Below are positions 8,697 to 17,297 of a stretch of DNA of 64,000 nucleotides, in pieces. The stretch comes from Thermoplasmata archaeon (GTDB lineage: Archaea; Thermoplasmatota; Thermoplasmata; Lutacidiplasmatales; UBA184), in contig DAHXNZ010000007.1 in the NCBI GenBank assembly GCA_027365105.1, positions 1 to 64,000 on the forward strand, given 5' to 3'. The stretch's first letter is position 1. Every line of letters starts with the position of its first letter. The notes under the pieces are model-generated. The model made no database searches, was not told the DNA's origin, and worked only from the letters and a program-made list of their open reading frames with translations. The position numbers and the translations under genes are program-made.

Positions 8697-9911
8697 TCAC
8701 GGCGCTCGCCGTCCGCCTTTGGTCCGACCGAGGGAACGGCGGATCCAGGTGCCGGCGATCACCCACGGAGGTTCCGGGCCGGTCGGGTCCATCTGATCGG
8801 ACCGGTACCGCTCGACCTGCCGTTCATCGACTTGAACGCCCAGCCCCGGGCCCTCGGGGATCTCAAAGTGCCCCTTCTCGATCCGATACCCTCGGACCAG
8901 CGACTGTTTCCAGGCGGGCCAGCTGGCCTCGAAGCTCTCCTGCAGGAAGAAGGTGGGCAAGGTGGCATCCATCTGCAACGTCGCGGCCGTCTGAATCGGT
9001 CCGAACGCGTTATGATAGGCGACGGGCGCCCCGAACGCGGCCGCGACGCCCGCGATCTCGCGGCCGTAGCTGAACCCTCCGGAATTGGTGATGTCCGGCT
9101 GGAGGATGTCCACGAGACCCCGCCGAAGGTAGCTCGCGAACTCGGCGGCGGTCAGGAGCCGCTCGCCCAGGGCGACCGGAGTCCGGACATGCTGGCGGAA
9201 CTCGACCAAGGCGTCGTTGTACTCGGGGATCATCGGTTCCTCCATGAACCGAGGGGCATACTGGTCGAGCTCCCGGCCGGCCGCGAGGGCAGCGGAGGGC
9301 AGGAACCGGCCGTGGTACTCGATCAGGAGGTCGACGTCCGGACCGACGGCCTGTCGGACGGCCGCCACCCGTTCGGACGCGGCCCGGAGCCCGGGGGGGG
9401 AAAGCTCTCGGTACTGGTCGCCAAATGGATCGAACTTGAGCGCAGTAAAGCCGGAGCGGACCATGGCCCGGGCCTTCGCTGCAAACTCCTCGGGGCGCAG
9501 GCAGTCCGAATACCAGCCGTTCGCGTAGGCTCGAACCCGTTCGCGGAGGCGCCCGCCGAGAAGGGTGCTGATCGGGGTGCCGAGTTCCCGGCCGATCAGG
9601 TCGTGGCAGGCAATATCGACGCCGCTCAGGGCGCTGGTCGCCTCCATGGAATGGTACCGATAAAATGAGTACCGCTCGAACTCACGTCGGCCCGTCCCAT
9701 GGTCGTGGAGATCCCTCCCCTCGTAGAAGCGGGCCACTTCGGCGACACTGGTCCGCACCGGGTGGGTCATCAGGGTCGTGGGCGCCTCCCCCCACCCCGT
9801 CGCGCCGGTCGAGGTGGTGACCTTGATGAACACCACCGTGGAGCTCCATGGCGAGGAAAGTTCGTCCGCGGGTGCCGCGACCTCGATCGCCTCGACGCTC
9901 TGAATCTTCAT
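8697..9911 (-). CDS. Sugar-acid dehydratase of the mandelate racemase/enolase superfamily
   Basis: A 404-residue protein with the capping domain and TIM barrel of the mandelate racemase group. Probable metal ligands and catalytic residues are present: the strand-end site LLIEYHGRF, FMEEPM, ALGERL, and the general-base His in AYHNAFGP. The YHNAFGP arrangement resembles galactonate and gluconate dehydratases. In thermoacidophilic archaea such enzymes make 2-keto-3-deoxy sugar acids in the non-phosphorylative Entner-Doudoroff pathway, so gluconate or galactonate is a reasonable substrate guess. The exact substrate cannot be read here. The gene stands alone on this strand, with a 246-base non-coding region upstream. 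Confidence 0.85.
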   Translation of the reverse strand: MKIQSVEAIEVAAPADELSSPWSSTVVFIKVTTSTGATGWGEAPTTLMTHPVRTSVAEVARFYEGRDLHDHGTGRREFERYSFYRYHSMEATSALSGVDIACHDLIGRELGTPISTLLGGRLRERVRAYANGWYSDCLRPEEFAAKARAMVRSGFTALKFDPFGDQYRELSPPGLRAASERVAAVRQAVGPDVDLLIEYHGRFLPSAALAAGRELDQYAPRFMEEPMIPEYNDALVEFRQHVRTPVALGERLLTAAEFASYLRRGLVDILQPDITNSGGFSYGREIAGVAAAFGAPVAYHNAFGPIQTAATLQMDATLPTFFLQESFEASWPAWKQSLVRGYRIEKGHFEIPEGPGLGVQVDERQVERYRSDQMDPTGPEPPWVIAGTWIRRSLGRTKGGRRAP

Positions 9912-10157
9912 GGGCCCGCCCCCCCATCCCCCGGCCGCATTAGAGGGTTACCGCCCCGCCGAGGACCGTGGTGCCGCTCCCGGACCTGAAGTGCGGCGGG
10001 GCCGGACAGGTCCGCCGCCCGCGAACCCCCCACGACGCTGGGGGTGGAGGGCCGGCCGACGGTCCGGCGACCCCCGCAGGGTCCCCTTCCGGCCGAAGGT
10101 TCGCCCGGGTCGTCGGCCCCGCTCGGTCGGGACCGGGTTCGCTTCGGAAGGGCGAAA

Positions 10158-10607
10158 CTAGCTCGATCGTGGCGCTCCGGCCGACTCGAGCGCGCGCCGG
10201 ATGTGCTCTTTGGGACGGGGGCTTTCGATGATCGACTCGACCTTCCCTTCCGGGTCGAGGATGAAGGTGACCCGACGGGCCATGCCCAGGAATCCGAGGA
10301 CGCCGTACATTCGGGCCACTTCCTTCCCCTCGTCGGCCAGGAGGGGAAACCCGAGCGAGCACTTCTCGGAGAACCGGTGCTGGTCGTCGACCGGATCGAC
10401 GCTGATCCCCAGGACCATCACATTCCGCGATGCGAACTCCGGCAGAGTGCGCTGGAACTCTCGGGTCTCGATGGTACACCCCAGGGAGTTGGCCTTCGGA
10501 TAGAAGTAGAGGACCACGGTCTTCCCTCGAAACTGCGACAGCGTGATCCGGGTCCCATCCTGCGAAGCCAGGGTGAAGTCCGGGGCGATGCTTCCTACGG
10601 TGAGCAC
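10158..10607 (-). CDS. Peroxiredoxin of the Bcp/AhpC-TSA family
   Basis: About 149 residues of thioredoxin fold that reduce peroxides with a thiol. The segment VGSIAPDFTL opens the domain, and the peroxidatic cysteine sits in ANSLGCTIETREF, where the usual TPGC reads SLGC. The start is uncertain: no ATG lies near the domain, and I chose the GTG at 10607, just before the conserved APDF. The longer open frame upstream overlaps the next gene and looks non-coding. The gene lies 25 bases downstream of the aldo/keto-reductase-like gene and may share its transcript. Confidence 0.85.
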   Translation of the reverse strand: MLTVGSIAPDFTLASQDGTRITLSQFRGKTVVLYFYPKANSLGCTIETREFQRTLPEFASRNVMVLGISVDPVDDQHRFSEKCSLGFPLLADEGKEVARMYGVLGFLGMARRVTFILDPEGKVESIIESPRPKEHIRRALESAGAPRSS

Positions 10608-10632
10608 GCCGTCGCTATCGGGCGCGGGCGGA

Positions 10633-11535
10633 TTACCCTTGCTTCGTGGCCCAAGGACTCCCGGGGGCCGGGCGCGGAGACTCGGCGTGCTGGCGAATCC
10701 ACGCCTGCTCACGGTCGGTGAGCGCTTCCGCCCCGGCAGCGCGAGAGGCCATCGCCCAGAGCTCCGGGCTCGGCAAAGGCAGGAGAGCCGCCGAAACCCC
10801 GGGCGTATCCAGGGCGTAGCGGAGGGCGATCTCCGGCAGCGCCCGTCCTCCCAACCGGACCAGGTCGGCAAACTCGATCATCCGCCGGGCCGCCTCACGC
10901 AACCGGGCGATCGGCACCGGTCCCCCCGGGCCGCTCCCGTCCGATCCCGGGAACGGGGCGCCGATTCCCCCGATGCCGGGCCACGGATCCAGGACCAGGA
11001 TGCCGGCGCTGCCGCGTTCCGGAACCCGGCCCGGCGGCACAACGATCCCGGGCTCCCAGAGCGAGTGGCGCACCGAGACGAAGGCGGTCCGGTGAGCCCT
11101 CGCGCGGCCATCATAGGGGGGATCGACCCGGCGGCCCACCCGGGGGGGCAGGGTCCTCGATTCCGGCCCGGAGGCCGGGGAGGGGATCGGGTCCCCGGGC
11201 CCGCGGCCGGAACCGTCAAGCTCGATCATGAGCTGATGGGGGAACGGAAGCATCGGTTCGGCTGCGGCAGCGAAGCCGGGAGCGGCGAGGGCCGGGCCTT
11301 GAGGAGGGACTCCGACCACGACCAAGCACTCCGCCGGTCCGGCGTAGGCTCCTTGGAGGAGCCGTCGGGCGGCGCGGCCCGGGTCGCCGAGCGGCAGCCG
11401 AACGAGGTTGACCCCGTCCCGGAGCGCCCGGTAGAGCACGCCTTCGCTGCTCGGCGGAAGCGGGCCGCAGAGGTCGATCCCGAGGACCGAAACCTCCAGA
11501 TCGGTGGCGGGGAGGGGCCGGCGTTCAACGCTCAT
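10633..11535 (-). CDS. Aldo/keto-reductase-like protein with lost catalytic residues
   Basis: A 300-residue protein whose N-terminus (VSVLGIDLCG, then RALRDGVNLVRLP) and C-terminus (GRALPEIALRYALDTPGVSAAL) resemble aldo/keto reductases. The hallmark N-terminal segment with catalytic Asp and Tyr (normally FIDTA..YG) reads LVRLPLGDP. The Lys and His positions also lack recognisable counterparts, and the centre is an atypical Gly/Pro/Arg-rich stretch. A divergent or non-catalytic family member is most likely. The ATG at 11535 is followed by a normal-looking N-terminus. It is divergent from rfcL by 93 bases and followed by the peroxiredoxin gene. Confidence 0.65.
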   Translation of the reverse strand: MSVERRPLPATDLEVSVLGIDLCGPLPPSSEGVLYRALRDGVNLVRLPLGDPGRAARRLLQGAYAGPAECLVVVGVPPQGPALAAPGFAAAAEPMLPFPHQLMIELDGSGRGPGDPIPSPASGPESRTLPPRVGRRVDPPYDGRARAHRTAFVSVRHSLWEPGIVVPPGRVPERGSAGILVLDPWPGIGGIGAPFPGSDGSGPGGPVPIARLREAARRMIEFADLVRLGGRALPEIALRYALDTPGVSAALLPLPSPELWAMASRAAGAEALTDREQAWIRQHAESPRPAPGSPWATKQG

Positions 11536-11628
11536 GAGAAGGGCCCGCCCGCCGCCCGGGTCGAGCGGGAAGGGCCCGGGGGTGAGCCCCGAACCGCGCT
11601 TAAGTGCGTCCCTCCCCTTCGGCCCTCG

Positions 11629-13368
11629 ATGCCCCTCCACCCTGCCAACCTGCCGCTGGCCGAGCGGACCCGCCCCGGCAAGCTCGGCGACCTGGTGGGA
11701 AACCCCCGGGCCCGGGCGCAGCTCATCGCTTTCGGCGAGAGCTGGGCGCGATCCCGGACCCCCCCCCCCCAGCGGGCCGCCCTGCTCTCCGGCCCGCCGG
11801 GGGTCGGGAAAACCTCGAGCGCGTGGGCCCTGGCCCAGCAGTTCGGGTGGGACCTGGTCGAAATGAACGCGTCCGATGCCCGGAATGAAGCGGCGATCGA
11901 CGAGGTCGCCGGTCGGGCCTCCCGTACCCACCCGCTGACGGCCGGACCGGTCGACCCCCACCGGCACCGGGTCCTGATCCTGCTGGACGAAGCCGACTGT
12001 CTCACCGGCCGCCCGGCGGAGGAGCGGGCCCGGGGCCCCCCGCCCCTCTCGCTCCGGGAGTTCTTGCGGGGCCGGTACGGCTCGATCGAGGATCTGAACC
12101 GTTCGTGGGGGCTCGGCGAACCCGAGGCACCGCGACCGTTTCCCCGGTGGGAGTCGGTCCCGCAGTCGGTGGGGGCGGCAGCCTGGACCCGGCATCCGGC
12201 CGCGCAGGCCGACCTCCGGGAATTCGGCTCTCGCGCCCGGCCCAGGGACCTCACCGATCGCGGGGGGCTGGGCGCGATCCAACGGCTGGTCCGGGAGACC
12301 CTCCAGCCGGTGATCCTGACCGTCAACAGCGACCAGGATCTGCTTCGATCCTCTCCGGCCTTGCGTCGATCGGTCGTCCGGATCCTCTTCGGCCCGCTCC
12401 TGCCCGGCGAGATGCGGGCGGCGCTCGGGCGGATCGCCCGAGGCGAGGGAATCCCGCTCCCCCCGCAGGGCTTGGAGGCGCTCGTCGAGCGGGCCCAAGG
12501 CGACCTCCGGGCGGGCATCAACGATCTCGAAGCGGTCGCTCGATCCCCCGCGCCGGCCGCCGGGGCGCCTCCTCTGCTGGGTCGTCGGGACCAGGCGGGG
12601 GACATGGAGGCCCTCCTCCGGGAGTCGCTGACCTCGGCCCGTTTCTATCGGGCCGTCGAGGTCCGGGAACGGACCGACTCGACCCCGGACGACCTGGTGC
12701 CCTGGGTCGAGGAGAACCTGCCGCGGGAAGCGTCGGATCCGGAGCACGGTCTTGCCGCATTCCAGATGCTGTCCGAAGCCGACCGATGCCTTCAGCGCGC
12801 CCGACGGTACCGTACGTACGGCCTGTGGAGCTACGCCTCCGAGATCCTGACAGGCGGGGTCGGGACCGCCCTCCGCGACGCGCCGGCCCCCCGGACCGGG
12901 CCTCTCCGGTTCCCCCAGTATCTGGGCGAGATGGGGCGCAGCCGGGCGAGTCGGGCCACCCGGGATGCGGTGGCCGCCAAGATCGGGGCCTTCTGCCATG
13001 TTTCCCGACGCAAGGCCCGGGATGACTTTCTCCCCCTCCTGGACTCGCTCTTCGATCGACCGGACGGTCCGCCCGGGCGCCTCCCGATCTCGGCCCTCGG
13101 GCTGACCCCCAGCGAGGTCGGCTACCTCGCGCGGCTGCCCCCCGATTCCGAGGAGATCGCCCGGCTGTTCGAGACCGTCCCGGCGACCGAGCCCCCGCTT
13201 CCGGTCGGCCGGGCGGACGGCGCGCCGGTCGAGGACCGGGTCGACACGGCGCCGGGGCGGACGACGGCGTCGGTGCCGCCCCCTCCCCCCCCGTCCGCCG
13301 GAGGTCCGGAAGCCTCCCGCAAGAGAGTCCAGCGAAGCCTCGGCGAGTTCACGGAGGGCCACCGGTGA
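11629..13368 (+). CDS. rfcL: Replication factor C large subunit with an internal insertion
   Basis: A 579-residue archaeal clamp-loader large subunit; with RfcS it opens and loads PCNA onto primed DNA. Walker A (GPPGVGKTS, about 55-63), Walker B (LILLDEAD, about 116-123), the sensor-1 region (ILTVNSD, about 229-235) and GDLRAGINDLEAV are all present. The extreme C-terminus carries a PIP box (QRSLGEF) for PCNA. About 82 extra residues (roughly 128-209) lie between Walker B and DRGGLGAIQRL, where other archaeal RfcL have only a few. That insertion contains RYGSIEDLNRSWG, which I do not know from clamp loaders. It overlaps dph6 as GTGA, giving a two-gene operon. Confidence 0.93.
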   Translation: MPLHPANLPLAERTRPGKLGDLVGNPRARAQLIAFGESWARSRTPPPQRAALLSGPPGVGKTSSAWALAQQFGWDLVEMNASDARNEAAIDEVAGRASRTHPLTAGPVDPHRHRVLILLDEADCLTGRPAEERARGPPPLSLREFLRGRYGSIEDLNRSWGLGEPEAPRPFPRWESVPQSVGAAAWTRHPAAQADLREFGSRARPRDLTDRGGLGAIQRLVRETLQPVILTVNSDQDLLRSSPALRRSVVRILFGPLLPGEMRAALGRIARGEGIPLPPQGLEALVERAQGDLRAGINDLEAVARSPAPAAGAPPLLGRRDQAGDMEALLRESLTSARFYRAVEVRERTDSTPDDLVPWVEENLPREASDPEHGLAAFQMLSEADRCLQRARRYRTYGLWSYASEILTGGVGTALRDAPAPRTGPLRFPQYLGEMGRSRASRATRDAVAAKIGAFCHVSRRKARDDFLPLLDSLFDRPDGPPGRLPISALGLTPSEVGYLARLPPDSEEIARLFETVPATEPPLPVGRADGAPVEDRVDTAPGRTTASVPPPPPPSAGGPEASRKRVQRSLGEFTEGHR

Positions 13369-14090
13369 CCGAGGTTCCCTCACCCTCGGCTCCCCTTTCG
13401 GGACCGGGCGGCGACGCGCCCCCGGGTCGCCCGCGGGTCGTCGTCTCGTGGAGCAGTGGAAAGGACTCGGCGTTTGCGCTGGGGGAACTCCTCCGGGGCG
13501 GAGCGGTCGACGTGGTCGGGCTCCTCACCACCATCACCGAGACATTTTCACGGGTATCGATGCACGGTGTGCGGGAGTCGATCCTGGAGGCCCAGGCGAA
13601 GGCGGTGGGCCTCCCGCTCTACAAGGTCCAGATCCCGTTTCCGTGCCCCAACGCGGTCTACGAGGCCCGGATGGCGGAGGTCACGCGGCGGCTGCGGGAA
13701 GAGTCGGTGACGCATGTGGCCTTCGGGGACCTGTTCCTGCAGGAGATCCGGGCCTATCGGGAGGAGAAGATGCGCTCGAGCGGGCTCGCCCCGCTCTTCC
13801 CGATCTGGGGACGGCCCACCCGGGCCCTCGCCCAGGAGATGATCGATCAGGGGTTGGAGGCCACGCTCGTCTGTGTCGATCCCCGAAAGATTCCCGGGAC
13901 CCTCGCGGGCCGCCGGTTCGACCGGCGGCTTCTCGAGGATCTTCCGGCCGACGCGGATCCGTGCGGAGAGAACGGGGAGTTCCACACCTGCGTGACCTCC
14001 GCGCCGTTCTTCGCGCATCCGCTCCGGGTCCGCCCCGGGCCGGTGGTGGCCCGGGACGGGTTTGTGTTCGCCGATCTCGAACTGGAGTGA
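13365..14090 (+). CDS. dph6: Diphthine-ammonia ligase
   Basis: A 241-residue ATP-pyrophosphatase-fold protein of the Dph6 family. It performs the last step of diphthamide formation on elongation factor 2, an archaeal and eukaryotic modification. The nucleotide-binding P-loop-like motif WSSGKDSAFAL is near residue 29-39, and the family motif ENGEFHT near the C-terminus. The first 20 or so residues are Pro/Gly-rich and may be extra. The GTG start overlaps the rfcL stop, so translation is probably coupled. Confidence 0.93.
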   Translation: MTEVPSPSAPLSGPGGDAPPGRPRVVVSWSSGKDSAFALGELLRGGAVDVVGLLTTITETFSRVSMHGVRESILEAQAKAVGLPLYKVQIPFPCPNAVYEARMAEVTRRLREESVTHVAFGDLFLQEIRAYREEKMRSSGLAPLFPIWGRPTRALAQEMIDQGLEATLVCVDPRKIPGTLAGRRFDRRLLEDLPADADPCGENGEFHTCVTSAPFFAHPLRVRPGPVVARDGFVFADLELE

Positions 14091-14099
14091 CCCGACGGT

Positions 14100-14537
14100 C
14101 TACTCCAGTTGGGCCGTTGCCGTCACCGTCACGTTGCCCTTGAGGGCGCCCGAGATCGGGCAGCCGTTGGCGGCCTGATTCACGGCCGAAGCGAACTCGG
14201 CCGCCGTGAGGCCGGGCACCTTGCCCCGTACGACCAGCTCCATGGTCGTGACCTTGAACCCGTCGCCCACCTTGTCGAACGTCGCGGTCGCGTCGACCGA
14301 CAGCCGTTCCGGGACCTTCTGCATCCGCCCGAGCGTCGCCGACAGGGCCATGGAAAGGCAGGAGGCATGGGCCGCGGCCAGCAGCTCTTCCGGGCTGGTC
14401 TTCCCAGCCGGGGCCTCCGTCCGGGCCGACCAACTGGTGGCCAAGTCCCGAAAAGCGCCGGTCTGCCCGCCGACCGAGCCGTGTCCGTGCAATAGGTCGT
14501 TCTCCCAAACCGCGTGGGCGGTGCGCTTGGCTGCCAT
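14100..14537 (-). CDS. OsmC/Ohr-family peroxiredoxin
   Basis: A 145-residue OsmC-like hydroperoxide reductase. The two redox cysteines of the family are seen in HASCLSMAL and ANGCPIS, and the region TSPEELLAAAHA is characteristic. It should detoxify organic hydroperoxides in the cytoplasm with dithiol reductants. It converges on dph6 with nine bases between stops. A TATA-like box about 25 bases upstream of the ATG suggests a leaderless mRNA. Confidence 0.93.
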   Translation of the reverse strand: MAAKRTAHAVWENDLLHGHGSVGGQTGAFRDLATSWSARTEAPAGKTSPEELLAAAHASCLSMALSATLGRMQKVPERLSVDATATFDKVGDGFKVTTMELVVRGKVPGLTAAEFASAVNQAANGCPISGALKGNVTVTATAQLE

Positions 14538-14557
14538 GCCTCCGGCCAGCCGCCCAC

Positions 14558-14566
14558 GAATTTAAC
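14558..14566 (-). promoter_or_regulatory. TATA-like box for the OsmC gene
   Basis: On the minus strand this reads GTTAAATTC, centred about 25 bases before the ATG at 14537. That spacing places transcription start at or next to the start codon. Confidence 0.55.
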
Positions 14567-14647
14567 CTGATGCGTTCGCTCCATTGGCCCGGGGGGCGCC
14601 GGCGTTGGAGCCGCAAAGGAGAAGGTCCGCGGGGCGTCCACCCCACC

Positions 14648-15433
14648 ATGGCGACCGCCCCAACCGTACCCCGTCCCCGGCCCTCTTGGACGAACTACCG
14701 GACGACCTGGGACCGGATGCAGGAGCGATACGTCCCAGAGCGGGAGGACCGATTCCGGGCGATGGGGGACATCCTGATCGAGGCCCTTCCGCGTTCCGCG
14801 CGGATCCTGGACCTCGGGACCGGGCTCGGCTCGCTGGCCGAGCGGATCGCCGGCCGAATGCCCTCCGCCCGGATCGTCGGGGTGGACCACGACCCGGTCC
14901 TGCTGAGGATCGCCCGGGAGTCGCTGGGCGGACTGAGCTCCCGCATCCGTTGGGTCGATGTCGATCTCCGCTCGCCCCGATGGGCCCAAGCGTTGCCCCC
15001 CGGCCGGTTCGATGCCGTGGTCTCGACGACCGCGCTGCACTGGCTGCGACGCCCCGAGCTCCACCGGCTCCACCGAATCCTGTTCACCCGGCTGCGGGCC
15101 GGCGGGCTTTTCCTGAATGGCGACCACATCCCCTTCTCCTACGAGGCCCCCCGGATCGGGGCGATCCTGCGGGAGATCCGCCACCGGTTCCAGCGCCGGG
15201 AGCTGAAGCGGCGTCCCGGAGCGACCTGGAACGGCTGGTGGGCCATGGTCGCCCGGGACCCCCGCCTCGCGACGGAGATGACCCTGCGCCGCCAGCGCTA
15301 CCCCCGGGAGCACCACGACCTGGTCAGCGACCGTCTGCCCGGTTGGCTGCGTTCGCTCCGATCGGCGGGCTTTAAGGAGGCCGAAGTCGCCTGGCAGCTC
15401 TGGGACGACCGGATCGTCATGGCGATCCGGTAG
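14648..15433 (+). CDS. Class I SAM-dependent methyltransferase
   Basis: About 261 residues with a Rossmann-type methyltransferase core. Motif I reads ILDLGTGLGSLAE, the acidic ribose-binding strand IVGVDHDP, and a motif IV-like segment FDAVVSTTALHWL follows. A C-terminal part rich in Arg and Trp may bind the substrate. The substrate cannot be told; the sequence is of the trans-aconitate/UbiE-like small-molecule type. I chose the ATG at 14648 (MATAPTVP); an ATG at 14570 would add a basic, non-conserved tail. It stands alone before marC. Confidence 0.85.
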   Translation: MATAPTVPRPRPSWTNYRTTWDRMQERYVPEREDRFRAMGDILIEALPRSARILDLGTGLGSLAERIAGRMPSARIVGVDHDPVLLRIARESLGGLSSRIRWVDVDLRSPRWAQALPPGRFDAVVSTTALHWLRRPELHRLHRILFTRLRAGGLFLNGDHIPFSYEAPRIGAILREIRHRFQRRELKRRPGATWNGWWAMVARDPRLATEMTLRRQRYPREHHDLVSDRLPGWLRSLRSAGFKEAEVAWQLWDDRIVMAIR

Positions 15434-15489
15434 CCCCCGCATCCAAGGCTTCATCTGCTCCAGCCGACCTCCCCGCCCGGGAGTCGACC

Positions 15490-16125
15490 ATGGTCGGGCC
15501 CGGCTTCTACGTCGCGGTGATCGCGAGCGTCTTTGCGATCGTCGACCCGATCGGCACCCTGCCGTTCTACGTCGCGCTCACCGAAGGCTTCGATCCGGCC
15601 GACCGGCGCGTCATCATGCATCGGGCGGTCGTGGTCCTCGGCACGGTCCTGGGCGTCTTCGCCCTGGTCGGCCGGTACCTGTTCGCCGCGTTCGGATTCA
15701 CCCTGTATTCCTTTGAGGTCGCGGGCGGGATCCTGCTCTTCCTCGTCGCCTACGACATGCTCCATGGGGAGATTGCCCGGACGAAACTCACCCCGGCCGA
15801 CCGGGCGGAAGCCATCCAGCGCCGGGACGAAATCTCGATTGTGCCGCTAGGGATCCCGCTCCTCGCGGGCCCCGGGGCGATCTCCACGGTCATGATCTAT
15901 GCCGGCACCTCGTCGCTCGATCCGTTCGCGCTCATCGGGACGCTGGTGGCGATCGCGATTACCACCGTGGTCTGCTATTTTGTCTTCCGCTTCGGGGAGA
16001 GGATCCTGCGCTACGTCGGAAAGGTGGGAATCATGGCCGTCACCCGGGTCCTCGGCCTCCTGCTCGCTGCGGTCGGGGTCCAGTTCGTGCTCGACGGCGT
16101 GCTGGGCGTCTTCCATGCGCTCTAA
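15490..16125 (+). CDS. MarC-family integral membrane protein
   Basis: A 211-residue protein with about six membrane helices, belonging to the MarC/NAAT family. The family signature IVDPIGTLPFYVALTEG is at the N-terminus and PLLAGPGAIS in the middle. A role in small-molecule or amino-acid transport has been suggested for relatives, but the substrate is unclear. The ATG at 15490 leaves a short, correctly placed first helix. It is followed by 456 bases with no clear gene. Confidence 0.9.
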   Translation: MVGPGFYVAVIASVFAIVDPIGTLPFYVALTEGFDPADRRVIMHRAVVVLGTVLGVFALVGRYLFAAFGFTLYSFEVAGGILLFLVAYDMLHGEIARTKLTPADRAEAIQRRDEISIVPLGIPLLAGPGAISTVMIYAGTSSLDPFALIGTLVAIAITTVVCYFVFRFGERILRYVGKVGIMAVTRVLGLLLAAVGVQFVLDGVLGVFHAL

Positions 16126-16581
16126 CGAGCTACCGGGGGGCCTCCTCCCCGTAGGGATACGGGGGCGACCTTCCCGCCGCAGCGTGCGATCGCCGAAGCG
16201 GGAGTGGGCGGTTCCAGGGTTCTTGGCCGGACCCGCCCTCCCCTCCGGCGCGGTGGAGGTCCCGTCTTCACTGACGCCGATTCCCGCGGGCCACGGAGAC
16301 TGCGCCGAGTGCGGGAGCGAGAGTGTTCGTCGGCGGCGCGTTCCGGCATCGGCCGAACCGGAACTCCCGCGACTCTCGCGCGAGCGGTCCTCGGGTGCGG
16401 CCGGGGGTCTTGAAGGCACCCTCACCCGGGGCAGGTCGGGATCGTCCGCTTCGAGGCGACATCCCCGCATCGGGCCGGACCAGCGCCCGTTGGACTCCCG
16501 CCGGGCCGTGTGAGCCCTGCGGCCGATCGATCCTTCGCTGGGCGCGGGCCGGACGCGAGGCTCCCCGGGGGTGGCCGGCCG
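16126..16581. other. Intergenic stretch without a recognised gene
   Basis: 456 bases between marC and the convergent DUF1684 gene. Frames here are Arg/Pro/Gly-rich. One plus-strand frame contains a single CxxC (DCAECGSE), but it lacks a partner pair and runs out of the marC frame region, so I do not call a gene. Confidence 0.4.
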
Positions 16582-17244
16582 CTACTTGCGACGGGTCCGC
16601 TTGGGCGCGGCGGAACGCGGAGGCGCGGGGGGGCGTCCCCCCGCCCGGCGCCGGAGTTCCTCCCGGGTCCGTTCCAGGACCGCCATCGAGGGTCCGCGGG
16701 GGTTCCGGTCTGGATCCCAAACCATCTCCCCCGCCGGAATCGGGACCGGGAGGTCGTTCTCGGCCGGGGGAAACCCGCACTCGTAGGCATCCGTGTACGC
16801 GCAGTACGGATTGAAGGCCCGATTGAAGTCGAGCCGGTACCGATCATCTTCGCTCAGTTCGAGGGTCAGATAGCGACCGGGCCCGTACGACTGGCGGCCG
16901 CTGGTCCCATCCCGAAACGGGACGAAGACTGAGGTTCCCACACCCTCTCCGGCATGGTATAGCCTGAGCGAGAGGCGCGCGCCCCGAAGCGAGAAGCGGA
17001 GATCGCCCAGGTACCGGACCACCGTCTGGCCGTCCCGGTTGGTTCGCAGGTAGGCTTCGAGGGGTCGGTCGGTGCGCGCGAGGGCAGCGTCCACGACGAA
17101 GTCGGTGGAGATGGGAAAATAACGGAGAGGATGGAACGGTACCCCCGCCGAGACGAAAGGGGAGTCGCGGTCCCGGGCCATGAATTCGTCTCGAGCCCGG
17201 CGTTCCTCCTGGAGTTCCCGCGTATACGCGTCGATCTTCGCCAC
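16582..17244 (-). CDS. DUF1684 family protein
   Basis: A 220-residue soluble protein of the DUF1684 family. The family hallmark is visible as FNPYCAYTDAYECGFPPAEN followed by LPVPIPAGE. Function is not established for the family; the conserved Cys/Tyr/Asn motif suggests a binding site. The last 25 or so residues are a basic, Pro-rich tail. The start is a GTG preceded at about 24 bases by a TATA-like box, indicating a leaderless transcript. It is followed on the same strand side by the DUF59 gene, which has its own promoter. Confidence 0.88.
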   Translation of the reverse strand: MAKIDAYTRELQEERRARDEFMARDRDSPFVSAGVPFHPLRYFPISTDFVVDAALARTDRPLEAYLRTNRDGQTVVRYLGDLRFSLRGARLSLRLYHAGEGVGTSVFVPFRDGTSGRQSYGPGRYLTLELSEDDRYRLDFNRAFNPYCAYTDAYECGFPPAENDLPVPIPAGEMVWDPDRNPRGPSMAVLERTREELRRRAGGRPPAPPRSAAPKRTRRK

Positions 17245-17264
17245 AATCGGGTACGAGACCGGCC

Positions 17265-17272
17265 CTTAAACG
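17265..17272 (-). promoter_or_regulatory. TATA-like box for the DUF1684 gene
   Basis: Reads CGTTTAAG on the minus strand, about 24 bases before the GTG at 17244. Confidence 0.5.
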
Positions 17273-17297
17273 GTTCGCCCCCCCCGGGAGGGACCGG

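Noticed and set aside
16260-16500. Plus-strand frame with CAECGSE that could be a zinc-binding peptide
   Set aside because: Only one CxxC, no start with promoter, and the rest is Arg/Ser/Pro-rich shadow-like sequence.
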